Positions 1 to 9,979 of a stretch of 64,000 nt of DNA are shown here, piece after piece; the stretch's first letter is position 1, and each line of letters starts with the position of its first letter. The position numbers were made by a program, and so were the translations under genes. The notes below the pieces were generated by a model. That model ran no database searches. It saw only the letters and a program-made list of their open reading frames with translations, and was not told the DNA's origin. The stretch spans positions 558,001-622,000 of the forward strand of contig JARWMV010000241.1 in NCBI GenBank assembly GCA_030998015.1. The letters are read 5' to 3'. Origin of the DNA: Ceratorhiza oryzae-sativae. Taxonomy: Eukaryota > Basidiomycota > Agaricomycetes > Cantharellales > Ceratobasidiaceae.

Positions 1-666
1 CAACAAATTAATGCGAGAATGATACAGCTGGGCCCTCGCTCAGGACATACCTTCGAGAAGAACGCGTACCAGTCATTCAAGACCCCTCTTTCTTTTGCTT
101 CCAAGGTACTCCAGTCAGGGATGGCATCCTCCAGCTTCAACGATGAGAGCCCAAAGCCCTTTGACCCGTCCTTTCCAGCAAACACTGAATACGATCCACC
201 TGGCCCATAAACGTCTCTCTGCAGAATGGGGGTATGTAGACGACATAATTAAATAATCAAAAGTAATATGTTCACCTTGGGGGACACATCGAATACTGTT
301 CCTGTAGCCACATTTGAGTATTATATACGAGGGGGTAAAATGAATGAGACCTTTGATTGCTACATAGATCGGCCGGCTAGGATCGCGCCCATCGAATGAG
401 GCAAGCTAGACAAGACCTGTAAGAACAGTATAGCGAGCCAGGGAAATAGTATATGTTACCTCTGCGAGAGTATATGGGTCGTTTTTTGGCGGTTGAAGTT
501 GTCTGTCCCCAACCTCGAATGGCGTTTTCTTTGTGGTTGGGGCCGCTGTGACACTAGGCTGATTGCGGTTTTGGCGTCGAGAAAGGAACCAATAGGAAGG
601 AATTAGTGCCGCAACCGCGGCAACAGCATATGCGGCTGGTGAGTTAGGAAAATAAGCCGGAGACAT
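1..666 (-). CDS. dap1: Dap1/MAPR-type cytochrome b5-like heme-binding protein, 3' end beyond window
   Basis: Four minus-strand exons are visible: 666-460, 405-351, 301-276 and 218-51, joined by GT-AG introns of 45-57 nt; a further intron starts at 50 and the last exon lies off the left edge. The start ATG at 666 leads into an Ala-rich hydrophobic segment, a likely N-terminal membrane anchor. The joined exons give the signature of the membrane-associated progesterone receptor/Dap1 family: PYTLAE, LASFDGRDPSRPIYVAIKG, TVFDV, then DVYGPGGSY, VFAGKDGSKGFG and LNDWYAFFSK. Known members bind heme through a cytochrome b5-like fold and support cytochrome P450 (Erg11/Cyp51) function at the ER. An upstream in-frame ATG at 732 would add 22 residues; I prefer 666 because the anchor follows directly. 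Phases agree across all visible exons. Confidence 0.9.
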
Positions 667-1558
667 TATGCTACTGGCTAAGTCGCTGGATATGAGGAGA
701 CGAAACGCCGGGCGACTGCAGTTCTCTGACAAGCGGTTACGTGATCAATGCCAAGTTCTTCGCGCTTTCCCATTATTCCGAGCTTGATAACCCTCCCTCT
801 TTGAAGCCACAAATGTGCGGGGTCGAGTAATCGTAGAAAAAAGTATTTATTTTCATTTTCATGGTGCTTTCTTGCGATACCTTGGTGGGGTCTTGATAGG
901 ACGAACACCGGGACTTAAGAGCGTCCGCTATCGAACGTGTCTCGTTTAGCTTTCAGAACGTGCGGATTATGGTGACTTGCGAATAGATCGCGAGCTGGCT
1001 TCTTTATTGAACGATTGGCTGGTTTCAAAGCCATCCACGATGAAAATTTAGCCTCGAAGCCGGTTATCATCGTTCCAAGGATGTCTTCATCGCGCTCATG
1101 TGGAACCCTTCCGAAAGAGGCTAACTAGGGTGCTCCATAGCGAATTGAAGCTGCTGCCCATGTGCGTTATCATATAGCGCTGGGCCTTCAACTTCCACAA
1201 CCTGAGAAGTGAGCATTCTTATAGCTGGAATTGTATAGTGTACTCATTGTCCCATTGTTCCTCTTCGGCCATCCCATGCGTTGGACACTGAAAAGTTCCC
1301 CCGATAGCATTTAACATAACTATTTCGGCTACTACTTTCCAACGTAGCACTCCGCAGTAGAATGTCTCGGCAATCGTGCTGGGGCTGCGCATCCGCGCGT
1401 TGTGTCGCATCCGACGAGACCTCGATTCCCCCAATCATGGTTTAGTCTTCCAAGGAACGCACACCCTCGGCCGAGTCTCGTATAAAATGAAACACCTAGA
1501 ATCGTCAGGGGTTCACGCCGCCCCAGTCGGTTCCCCGAGCGCCCAAGCACCCACAGTC
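667..1558. other. Divergent intergenic region between dap1 (-) and the first HNH nuclease (+)
   Basis: About 890 bases without a supportable gene. It must hold both promoters. The only clear element is a TATAAAAT box at 1481-1488 on the plus strand. Short open frames at 678-908 and 1219-1550 on the minus strand show no family motif and overlap each other, so I treat them as chance. Confidence 0.5.
1481..1488 (+). promoter_or_regulatory. TATA box of HNH nuclease copy 1
   Basis: A TATAAAAT string lies 71 bases before the ATG at 1559, a usual spacing for a fungal core promoter. No other element is visible. Confidence 0.55.
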
Positions 1559-2519
1559 ATGCTGTTCAAATTTTTCGCTCTTACACTCCTTCTACCTAGA
1601 TTTGTGGCCGCCGCACCACTTGATTGGGAAAATAAGCGCGCTCTGCCGACTCCTGTCAGCGCTGCAACTGCTAGGACGTACTTGGCTGCCTTGACCGTCG
1701 AAGCAGAATCCAACTCCCCTGCATAGTAAGTGCTCTGGTGGCCTTGCGTATAATGGGTTTGAATCTGACATATTCGCGATCAGCAATCGTGATCTATTCC
1801 CTCATTGGATTACTATCTCTGGAGCTTGTAACACACGCAAGAGTGAGGGTTTCAAACACAATTTAACAATACATGGACTTACCATGCAGTTTTCATAGCC
1901 GTTCTTATACGTGATGGGACAAACGTGGTAACTGATTCAGCTTGCGCTTCGACTTCTGGTACATGGAAATGTATGTGGAGAAGACTTGTATGTGTCAGGC
2001 CCAACGTTGATGCTCTCAATCGCAGCCGTTTATGACGGAGCAACTTGGACAGCCGCCTCTGATCTTGATATTGATCACCTTGTTCCGCTAAAGGAGGCAT
2101 GGGTCTCTGGCGCCAGAACCTGGACGACAGCTCGCCGCCAATCATTCGCCAATGACCTCACTCGTCCGCAACTGATTGCTGTGACAGTAGGCTTGCAGAT
2201 CTTGTTGAGTCAATGCTTTGATTCTAAGACTACCCCTTAGGACAGCGTCAACCAATCCAAGGGCGACAAGGACCCGGCCGAGTGGATGCCACCTCTATCT
2301 TCCTATTGTCAGTGGAGAGCATTTCGAACGAAGTGACGCATAAATGACTTTTTTCAACATAGATTGCACCTATGTCCGCGCTTGGATTACTGTCAAGTAC
2401 TATTACGAGTAAGCTAAAATTTTGCTTCAGGTGACCTTATACTGATGAAGGTGATTTTCAGACTCTCTGTCGACTCTGCTGAGAAGTCGGCTTTGACTTC
2501 TTATCTCAGCAACTGCTAG
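1559..2519 (+). CDS. Secreted HNH nuclease-like protein, DUF1524/GmrSD C-terminal type (copy 1, intact)
   Basis: Seven exons: 1559-1725, 1784-1842, 1899-1970, 2026-2186, 2241-2307, 2363-2408 and 2462-2519. They total 630 nt, giving 209 residues, with correct phase throughout. The N-terminus is a signal peptide (MLFKFFALTLLLPRFVAAAP), so the product is probably exported. The core carries the family pattern: YDGATW, DLDIDHLVPLKEAW with the metal-binding D-x-D-H, then FANDLTRPQLIAV and NQSKGDKDPAEWMPP, then cysteines near the C-terminus. DUF1524 domains belong to the His-Me-finger (HNH) nuclease superfamily and fungi have many secreted single-domain members; substrate and role are unknown. It heads a tandem array with copies at 3231 and 5737. 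Unlike copy 3 it lacks the intron inside the codon of the conserved Ala-Trp-Ile motif. Confidence 0.9.
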
Positions 2520-3230
2520 CCCTTTCACTTCGGGGATACACGCATTGTATATCTGGGATTTGGTTCCCAAAATTGTGAAATCCGTTCAAGTTTTGTCGGG
2601 GGGGGGGGAATGTATGCTATTGAATTAATGGTATTGAATATTGCAAAATTTCTCATACAGCCTTGTGCCGCGATCAGGGGATGAAAGTCGATGGGCAAGC
2701 CATGATACGGAACCTACGTCAACTGCAAGCTATTTCGTCTACTCCAACCGATGCGAGCGCGGGATAAATCCTTTATTGAGTGAACTTGTGGCACTTTGGT
2801 GGTGGTGTTTGTCCTGACATGACCTGTCTCCCAAATCCTGCCATATTGGAATCTTCCAGGGGTGTGAGCGCTACTTGATTCAATCAGTTCTTTCTGGCAT
2901 CATTACTGTATCAGTCACGAGTGTATGCGCCCGTAGCTGCGCCCGGAATATGCCCTTATCCGTATAACGGCCGAATAGGGAAGGGGAACAACGGATCCCT
3001 ACATAATGCGAGGGACACAAAGGCCATGGATCTCCGTCATTTGTTCTCCTCCCTCGCTGGTGGTTTGAGGGAGCCCGCTGGCAATTCCACGACAGGATCT
3101 CATACACTGTGCACCCTCTGCGTCTGCTATAATATCCGCCAACAGTTGGTCGGTACTGCACCAGGATACACTATTAAAGCCATAGAAGCTACCGTGCTAA
3201 ATTACGGTCAGGTCTAATTCAGAATCCATA
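2520..3230. other. Spacer between HNH copies 1 and 2
   Basis: No gene seen. It contains a run of 11 G at 2598-2608 and overlapping short open frames on both strands (2880-3217) without recognisable motifs. A TATAATA-like string near 3127 may belong to the promoter of copy 2. Confidence 0.4.
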
Positions 3231-4447
3231 ATGCGTTTCGAATCCATTTTCACGACTTGGCTTACGATGGCTATGTTCTCAGCCGCGCGCCCATTCGCAA
3301 ATATCCGCCGAGCTCTGCCGACGCCCGTCAACGCAACCAAAGCCGGACTCTACCTCAAGGAGCTGGTTGTTGAACTTCCGTCTAATTCACCTCCGTAGTA
3401 AGCCTTTATTTTACCTTTTGCCCCTGACGAGCAGAATTTCGACCATCATTCAGCGATCGCGCATTGTTCCCTCACTGGGTCACAATATCCGAAAAATGCG
3501 ATGCCCGAGAAAGTAGGGTCTTGTGTCCCATCGTACACAATCTAATATCGACACGTCCGTACAATCTTAGCTGTGTTGAAGCGAGATGGCGTCGGCGTGA
3601 CAACAAATTCAGCTTGCTCAGCCGTTTCCGGGATTTGGTACTGTGAGCAGCCACTGTTTAGGCGCGCAACTAATACTCCGTCTCACACTGCATTCAGCCG
3701 AGTACGACGGAGCGACTTGGAACGACCCTCTAGACCTCCACATCGACCATGTTGTCCCTCTGAGGGCAGCCTGGATATCCGGGGCCCGTAATTGGACCAC
3801 GAGCCGGCGGCGCGAGTTTGCGAATGACTTGATTCGCCCTCAACTCATTGCAGTCACGGTAAGTATAGACTATCCTGTCAAATACTTTGTACGAAACTTG
3901 CTTATATTAAACTCATTTATATCAGGATAACATCAATCAGGATGCCGCCTCTTCAATCCTACCGTAGGTCGCGGGTGTTTCCGATATGAATCCAGAATTG
4001 ACCAGAGGACTTCGTTTAATTCAGACTGCACATACGTCCGCGCATGGTAAGTCCTGAACTTACTCGATTTCGATTGCTATTGGTTCCGAACATGATATGG
4101 TTCTTGCTAGGATCGAGGTCAAATACTACTATCAGTAGGCAGAACAGCTTGCCTCGGCCAAAATCCAATTCGCTACTGAGGGCCAGTCAGAGCGCTGGTT
4201 CTACCTAAGCAAAATAAACGCCAGTAGCGCGTGCTAACCTGAGCTACCCGGGCATCAATTCGGCTTAGGTAGAACCAGGGCTGTAACTAGCCCTAACTAG
4301 CAAATTTGCTTTTGGCCGAGATGTTCGTGGCTTGTAGTCGCCGACTATGTCAACTTTTCACAGACTTAGTGTCAATCCTACCGAAAAGTTAGCTTTGGAA
4401 AAATACTTGGGACTGTGCCAGCATGAAGCCATAACTTTTATGTCATG
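3231..4447 (+). pseudogene. Secreted HNH nuclease-like protein, DUF1524 type (copy 2, broken)
   Basis: The exon layout follows copy 3: start ATG 3231, first exon to 3397, a LFPHWVTIS exon, a LKRDGVGVTTNSAC exon and the catalytic exon with DLHIDHVVPLRAAW and FANDLIRPQLIAVT. In the following exon 29 nt are missing between 3940 and 3941 compared with copy 3. This removes the conserved SKGDKDP-W segment and shifts the frame to a stop within about ten codons. Downstream exons still exist (CTYVRAW, IEVKYYYQ) but are unreachable in frame. The last intron is swollen to 228 nt by a foldback element, and the last exon (4364-4447) extends past the family's usual terminal Cys. The signal peptide and catalytic D-x-D-H survive. 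A truncated secreted product lacking the NxSK region is possible, but activity is unlikely. Confidence 0.8.
4153..4320. mobile_element. 168-bp MITE-like foldback element in the last intron of HNH copy 2
   Basis: The two ends are inverted repeats of about 58 bp: the left begins CTCGGCCAAAA at 4153 and the right ends TTTTGGCCGAG at 4320. By eye there are about 9 mismatches over 58 positions, with a perfect inner stretch CTGGTTCTACCTAAGC. About 50 bp of unique sequence lies between them. It has no coding capacity. I see no clear target-site duplication. It sits in an intron that is only 56 nt in copy 3. Confidence 0.65.
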
Positions 4448-5627
4448 AAGGAACCGTTGTTCGGGACTCGTCAGCGTTCTGTACCGCAAGCACGCCTCAA
4501 TCCAGAAAATACCGAACGTGAGATATTCTGCATTTTTTCAGTCGTTTAAATTATTCTTGTTTTGCGCTTGAATTCGTATGACCTACATATTGAGGTTTGC
4601 AGTGAATTGAACTGCGCATACATCTCAAGGCCTGTTCACTGTCCAATGCAAATTCAGGTCTCACGCCAACAACTATTGAACCACGCACGGGTATTTTGTG
4701 GGTAATATAATAAATAATACATTTCGATTGAATTCGACCGGAGGTATCAATAATATATAATTGTAATCGATGAAACTTCGCCAGCTAAGTTGCTGTTCTA
4801 CACCCAGGGGGAGAGAACAGGATGTTTCTATTGAAGGGGCCCCAATCTAATTTATATTTAGGCATTTGATCACTCAATAGATGGTATTGGAATAGATAAT
4901 GGGATTTAAATGCGTTGCCTTCGAAATCTGAATGCTATGCTGGTGAAATGAAATGGAAGGGCGGTGGGTACGGGGCATAACCCGGCACGGCTGCTGCACT
5001 CATTTTTTTCTGCATAGTAAATGTAGAAATGGTATTGGGATTGCTGCTCTTTAAGAACTCGGGTGGCAGCCAACTGGTACTCATATCAAGTGCCGAAACA
5101 GACTTGCAGCCATAGCTTGGAGCCGTATGACGTAAGTAACTTTGAGCGCTGAAGTACTTGCTCCTCCCATCGACAACCCCTGCAGCAACCTAAATCGAGT
5201 CTTCCGTTTTGGGCAAGAGTTTTCCATCTTAAAGGAGTAGAAAAACTCTGAGATAACGGTTCAAGATACAGTCTCTGCACTTCCTGCCACGCTCTGCGCC
5301 AATGCAAGCTCGAGATCACTAGAAGAACATTTATGCTTTGATACGATGTCGGTGGCACTCGGTTCCCGATACGAACGTGCATGGCCCACTTGACCCACTG
5401 CGTATCAAGAACTTCGAACCGTATGGACACCAGCCTCAGCTCGCTTACGGCTTACGTCGGCATGCGCGTAACGGCATGACACTGGCAGCCACATGTGCAA
5501 TGTCTCGTTGGAGATAATGGCCCCAGGAATTAGGAGGTGTGGAGCCGTGTATAAGATGTCAGTAGAATTGGGATCTACGCAACCCGGGTGCTCTCTCTCG
5601 CCTGTGAGTTAAGGGGCTGGGAAGTCT
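4448..5627. other. Spacer between HNH copies 2 and 3
   Basis: About 1.2 kb, AT-rich in the centre (4680-4900). The 114-codon minus-strand frame at 5086-5430 has no recognised motif and no neighbouring exon, so I do not call it. A TATAAGA string near 5550 could serve copy 3. Confidence 0.4.
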
Positions 5628-5736
5628 TTGTGTACTTCGCTGATCTCCTGCAACTTGATTAGTGGACTTGATTGTCATAGTTCTAGTGCAGGACAGATTT
5701 TCGGCTTCACATTTAAAATCTTTAAAAAACGACACC

Positions 5737-6776
5737 ATGCGTTATGGCCATGCGCTATTCCTTGGTTCACGCTGGTCACTCTTGTGGCTGCAAGTCCGTT
5801 CAAAATCGTTGGTGTCCCTCGAGCCCTCCCGACTCCGGTTGACACCGCCACCGCTCAAAGTTATCTCAACGCGCTTGTTGTAGAGACTCCTTCTAACGTC
5901 CCCGCCTAGTAGGTTGAAATGGTCACGTTTGACTGTAAGCCAAGTAACTGAGCCCACTTCATCATCCAGTGATCGCACCCTTTTCCCCCATTGGATAACG
6001 ATATCTGGCACATGTGATACTCGTGAGAGTAAGCCAACCCGCCACTCTGGTTTCATATCATTCTAATTCACTATTGCATCCGCAGCTGTGCTCAAGCGCG
6101 ATGGGACCAACGTCGTGACCAGCTCGACTTGTGCGGCGACTTCTGGAACCTGGTACTGTGAGTCGGCTGATATTGGAACCACCATAATACTAACAGATAG
6201 TAGCCGAGTATGACGGAGCCACTTGGACTGCGAGTTCAGACTTAGACATTGACCACGTTGTGCCATTAAAAGAGGCTTGGATCTCTGGTGCTCGGAACTG
6301 GACCACGGATCAACGCAAAGCCTTTGCTAACGATCTAGTTCGGCCTCAGCTAATTGCAGTCACCGTGAGTGATATGCTCCCTGATATTGTACGACTGGTA
6401 AATGTACTCATTGACGAACATTGGTATAGGATAATGTCAACCAATCAAAGGGAGACAAGGATCCAGGAGTATGGATGCCACCACTTAAATCCTACTGTAA
6501 GTCGCTGAGTTTTCTACCCCAAAATGAGAGGATGACGGAAAAGTTGACATGTCTGAATACAGACTGTACTTATGTCCGAGCTTGGTGAGTCATGGAGACG
6601 TTTGGCTAGTATACAACTGAGTCCTATAAATTGGGTAGGATTGAAGTGAAGCATTATTATCAGTGAGTAAAGCGCTTTGATAGTCGTCGTTCGGATCTCA
6701 ACGGCTTTCTATTTCTAGACTCAGCGTCGATTCCACAGAGAAATCTGCGTTGGCGAACTACTTGAGTCAGTGCTAA
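5737..6776 (+). CDS. Secreted HNH nuclease-like protein, DUF1524 type (copy 3, frame break in signal peptide)
   Basis: Eight exons: 5737-5908, 5970-6028, 6086-6157, 6204-6364, 6430-6496, 6563-6584, 6639-6662 and 6719-6776. From the second exon on, everything is intact: LFPHWITIS, LKRDGTNVVTSSTC, YDGATW, DLDIDHVVPLKEAW, FANDLVRPQLIAVT, NQSKGDKDPGVWMPP, CTYVRAW and the C-terminal LSQC stop. The first exon has a problem. The ATG at 5737, equivalent to the start of copy 1, begins MRYGHALF, but the rest of the signal peptide (WFTLVTLVAASP) is in another frame, so one nucleotide is missing or extra near 5760. The only in-frame ATG is 5628, which would put a 42-residue leader before the hydrophobic stretch. 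I read the gene as functional with a possible sequence error. Role as in copy 1: putative exported nuclease. Confidence 0.8.
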
Positions 6777-7054
6777 AGAACGATCCGGCGATTGAAGGGG
6801 GTAGGTTTACTTGGACGTCTTTGTCCCATGTATTTTTGTGCCAAATGCAAATGATGAATCTGTGCCACCCGCCACTTGCCAGTTATATAACCTGCTTAAG
6901 CGCCGTCTTAAATCTCAAATTGCTTCAGATGAACACCGATCATCCTAATGATTTTGACGAGCTTCCACAACGAAAGGGTTTGCCTCCAGTAGCCAAATTT
7001 GTCTGTGGTGCAGCTGTACGTTTCCATGTTGCACCATTTTTGTTTAATCCTAAC

Positions 7055-7724
7055 ATGAGCTTGAAGTTGGTTCTATCAACGGGTCTAGCTATACCGTTTT
7101 TGTTCGCCAAACGAAGAGCTGCCTTACCCCAGGCGGCCTTGCACATCTCAAATAAGACTAATAAACCAAACGTACTCGCCGCGCGATCGAGCGCGTCTAG
7201 TTCTGCTGCACTACCGCCTTTGCGGCTGTTGAGGGACAAAGAGACGGCCCAGACTGGGGTCGAGCAAGTTGACGTTGATACACTGGGTGCCATCAAGCAT
7301 GCGCTGAAGGCGTTCGGAGTCGCGACGGTGCTAGTTGGGGTCGGTACGGGAACAGCTTTTGTGGGCCTTTTTCTCGGACTTGGAATAACTACTGTGCGTC
7401 TCGTTGTTATCGCTCGTTTCTTCCGGACCTCGTAACCCCGTCCCCCCCCCCCCTCGGTTACAGCTTGGCGAATTCCAATCTCTCATGCGCTCACTCGTCC
7501 GATCCAAGTTTCCTCAACTTCATGCGGATTTGCATAGCGTCCGTGACCCAGTCGCGGCGGATTACTACCGCACGGAGATATGGGAGCGGGAGCGAGTCGA
7601 GAAAGCTTTGGAAGATGCGTTGGCTGCAGGCGGTTGGAAGGCGTGGCTGGAAGAAGCGAGGAGACAGCTGGAAAGGGAGCGAGCGGTTAGGCACAGGATT
7701 GCGGAGCTGGAGAGGCAGAAGTGA
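7055..7724 (+). CDS. Small membrane protein, possibly TMEM242-like
   Basis: Two exons, 7055-7393 and 7464-7724, give 199 residues in phase. The N-terminus (MSLKLVLSTGLAIPF, then KRR) is basic-hydrophobic and could be a mitochondrial presequence or a first membrane segment. A Gly-rich hydrophobic stretch (GVATVLVGVGTGTAF, then VGLFLGLG) crosses the splice junction and is followed by GEFQSLMRSLVRSKFPQL and a charged helical C-terminus (WERERVEKALEDAL to ELERQK). The order of hydrophobic segment, G-x-x-x-F and a basic amphipathic stretch recalls TMEM242-type mitochondrial proteins, but this rests on pattern memory. The frame is open upstream to 6770; I chose 7055 because the preceding sequence overlaps the end of the HNH gene. 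The intron holds a run of 12 C. Confidence 0.6.
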
Positions 7725-7799
7725 TCGGGTTAGGTTGGGTCCGACCAAAAGAAGACCAGATAGGTGGGCGTCAGGACGGAAGTTGTGGATGTGGAAAGT

Positions 7800-7900
7800 G
7801 GGTCCCTCGGGTATTCGAACCACACTCATTTAGTATCTCACACTACGAGGTTGCGCAGGATCAGTTGCGCTGTAAGATACACGCCCATGATAATCTCATC
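7800..7900 (-). other. tRNA-like fragment upstream of the hydrolase pseudogene
   Basis: On the minus strand a box B-like string (GGTTCGAATACC) lies about 50 nt after a GCGC-loop-GCGC D-arm-like hairpin. The T stem and acceptor stem do not pair properly, so this is at best a decayed tRNA-derived sequence. A diverged relative lies at the same distance before the paralog at 12236 (about 11975-12060). Confidence 0.25.
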
Positions 7901-8048
7901 ACAAGCGACCGAGCATCGCTCGGATTGACTCGGTCGGACCTTTGGTGCACGGGCTCGAACGCGTCCAAGTATCAGCGCCTAAATCTGCTAGCATTGTTCA
8001 AGAGGCCAACGTGCAGTCACCCAGTCGGGTGGTCAGCATCTTCCTACA

Positions 8049-9199
8049 ATGCCTCTTCTCAAACTTCCCAATGGCGTTTCCCTCTCCTACTTTTCTTACC
8101 CCGACCCGGCTCCCTTGCCTTCCCGTCCAACTGTCCTGTTTCTCCCGGCTCTTGTTCAACGCGCGGAGATCCAGTATGAGCCCCAGTACAAGGATCCCCT
8201 GTTCGAGGGGTTCAATTTTGTCGGGATCGACGTGCATGGACACGGTGATACGACTGGCCGGGAGACGTGGAACTATGCGGACAACGCGGCTGACGTCGTT
8301 GAGGGCATGGTAGGTTTGTGATTTTGTCTACTCCAAGGCGGAGGTTTCCGACTTTCCCGGTTTAGAAAACGCTTGGAGTTGACAAGTTTTTCGTGTTTGG
8401 AGTGCTAAATGGTATTACGATGACACTGGGTTGAGCCTTTTATTTAATTCTCATTTCTATCATTAGGCGGTCTTGTAGCACAGGAAGTTGGGATTCGATA
8501 TCCTGAACATGTGCGCGGCCTGAGTGGGTTCAGCTATGTTCCGTATCCCTGCTTCCAAAGCTAATCTAGATTTAGTTCTGTGTGCTACGAGCGCTCGCCC
8601 TATAGACTCTGAATACGCCAGTCAACTACGCAATGCTTTGATCCCAGCCTGGACATCTAGCGTCCCCCCGCCGGATGCTGTGTTAAAAAGTACAACCATC
8701 GCTTCATTCGGCGTTGGACCTAAACCGGCCGATGAGCCCGGATCCGCCTTTGGAGATCGCAAGGCAGTGGAGAACGAGAGTGGAGAGCGGACCGCGGAGA
8801 GTGCGATAGGTCTCGAGTTGTACTGCCGTATCTTGGACAACTGGCGCACACATACAGGCGAGGGCAAGGTCACGAAGCCCGTGGAGGCCTTGTTGAAATG
8901 GAAAGGCTGTGAGGATCGGATGGAAGGTGTCAAGGCACCTGTGTTCGTGATGTAAGTCCTGCTGCTTGGTACTCGCGTGAGGGCTGTATTTTTTTATTAG
9001 ACATAACCAAGGCGACTCGAGGTTTTTCTCGACCACGCGGAGCAGATCTTGAATCTGCTGCCAAAGAACAATCACCACCGGTTTATGAAGATGGATGGAA
9101 AGGGTGCGCATATAGTCAATGTCATCAAGAAATGGTACCCAGGTTGAATTCTGCCACTCGCCAGTGGCGGATGAGTGCATCAAGTCTGGTTTCCAGTAA
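8049..9199 (+). pseudogene. Alpha/beta-hydrolase family protein, decayed paralog A
   Basis: The exons match those of the intact paralog at 12236: 8049-8309, 8366-8411, 8467-8523, 8570-8951 and 9001-9199. The N-terminal part is close to the paralog (MPLLKLPNGVSLSYFSYPDP, then FVGIDVHGHGDTTGRETWNY). Two kinds of damage are visible. First, the nucleophile elbow, G-T-S-S-G in the paralog, reads G-V-L-N-G here, so the catalytic serine is replaced by asparagine. Second, the last exon needs three one-nucleotide corrections (near 9028, 9140 and 9173) to follow the paralog; as it stands it ends early. The His-containing segment (KGAHIVNVIK) is still recognisable in another frame. With a lost nucleophile and a broken C-terminus I call it a pseudogene. 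Confidence 0.8.
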
Positions 9200-9284
9200 A
9201 AATGTACCAGCAGGCTTGTCACAGTGTGAATCATGAATGAGCACTGATCCTTGAATGAGCGCCGTTGCAAGTCGGGCATATATA

Positions 9285-9553
9285 CAGGCATGAGGTCACA
9301 AAGCCTGTCGAAGCACGTTGATGTGAGAAGGGTTTGAGAAACGTTTGAGAGGCGTCGATATGCTTGGTTTGGCTCTGTAAGTTGGTTATGCTCATCAACC
9401 TTTTGTCAGTAAGCATTCTCAAGACAACCCGTTCTCAAAGAACCACGCTAAACTCCTGGCCGAACGATGAACCTAATCTCCCCAAGAAAATCGATGTAAA
9501 GGGAGTAAATGCAATCAACGTTATCAAAGAAGGTTACGCCTGCGCTGAATTAT
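9285..9553 (+). pseudogene. C-terminal remnant of the same alpha/beta-hydrolase family (copy 3)
   Basis: A short stretch repeats the paralog's C-terminal coding sequence: a piece like KVTKPVEA, then an AAACGTTTGAGAGGCGTCGA segment matching the donor-side sequence at about 13093-13112, a CTGTAAGTTGG splice-donor equivalent, and finally a NAINVIKEG-like piece resembling the region around the catalytic His. No start, nucleophile or continuous frame is present. Confidence 0.6.
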
Positions 9554-9555
9554 GA

Positions 9556-9979
9556 CACATCCAACAACAGCTTGAAGTAATCAGTTTTGACTGATATATC
9601 AAGTTGAATTTGCCTTCTATCTGTAGAAACACGAGTGTCTAGATGACACGCGGTACCACCTTTGAATCTAACGAGGCCTTAGAGCACGCAAAGATCCTGT
9701 TGTCTCCGGTGACGATGGTGGTTTGGAGCTATTGAGCGCTCCGCAGCTCTCTCGGACCTGGATCCACTTTGCGCCCCGCAACTTTTGGAGTGATGAGAAT
9801 GTATTAGTCAGCAGCGAATGCACAGCGCCATACCCAAAAATAGCGGCGGACCACAGCCTCCGGGGACCGCAACGAGAATTGCTGTCATTGCATGCCGAAA
9901 ATATCGGACCCTAGGCTGGGACCATCGACATGTGCTCGAGTATATGTTGGCCAGTCTGCATCTGCTTCTCCCCATCGCA
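9556..9979. other. Upstream region of TVP38
   Basis: No gene seen. The frame of the TVP38 first exon is open upstream to 9818, but the added residues look random. Confidence 0.4.

Noticed and set aside
5086..5430. 114-codon minus-strand open frame between HNH copies 2 and 3
   Set aside because: No family motif, no adjoining exon with matching phase, composition like non-coding sequence.
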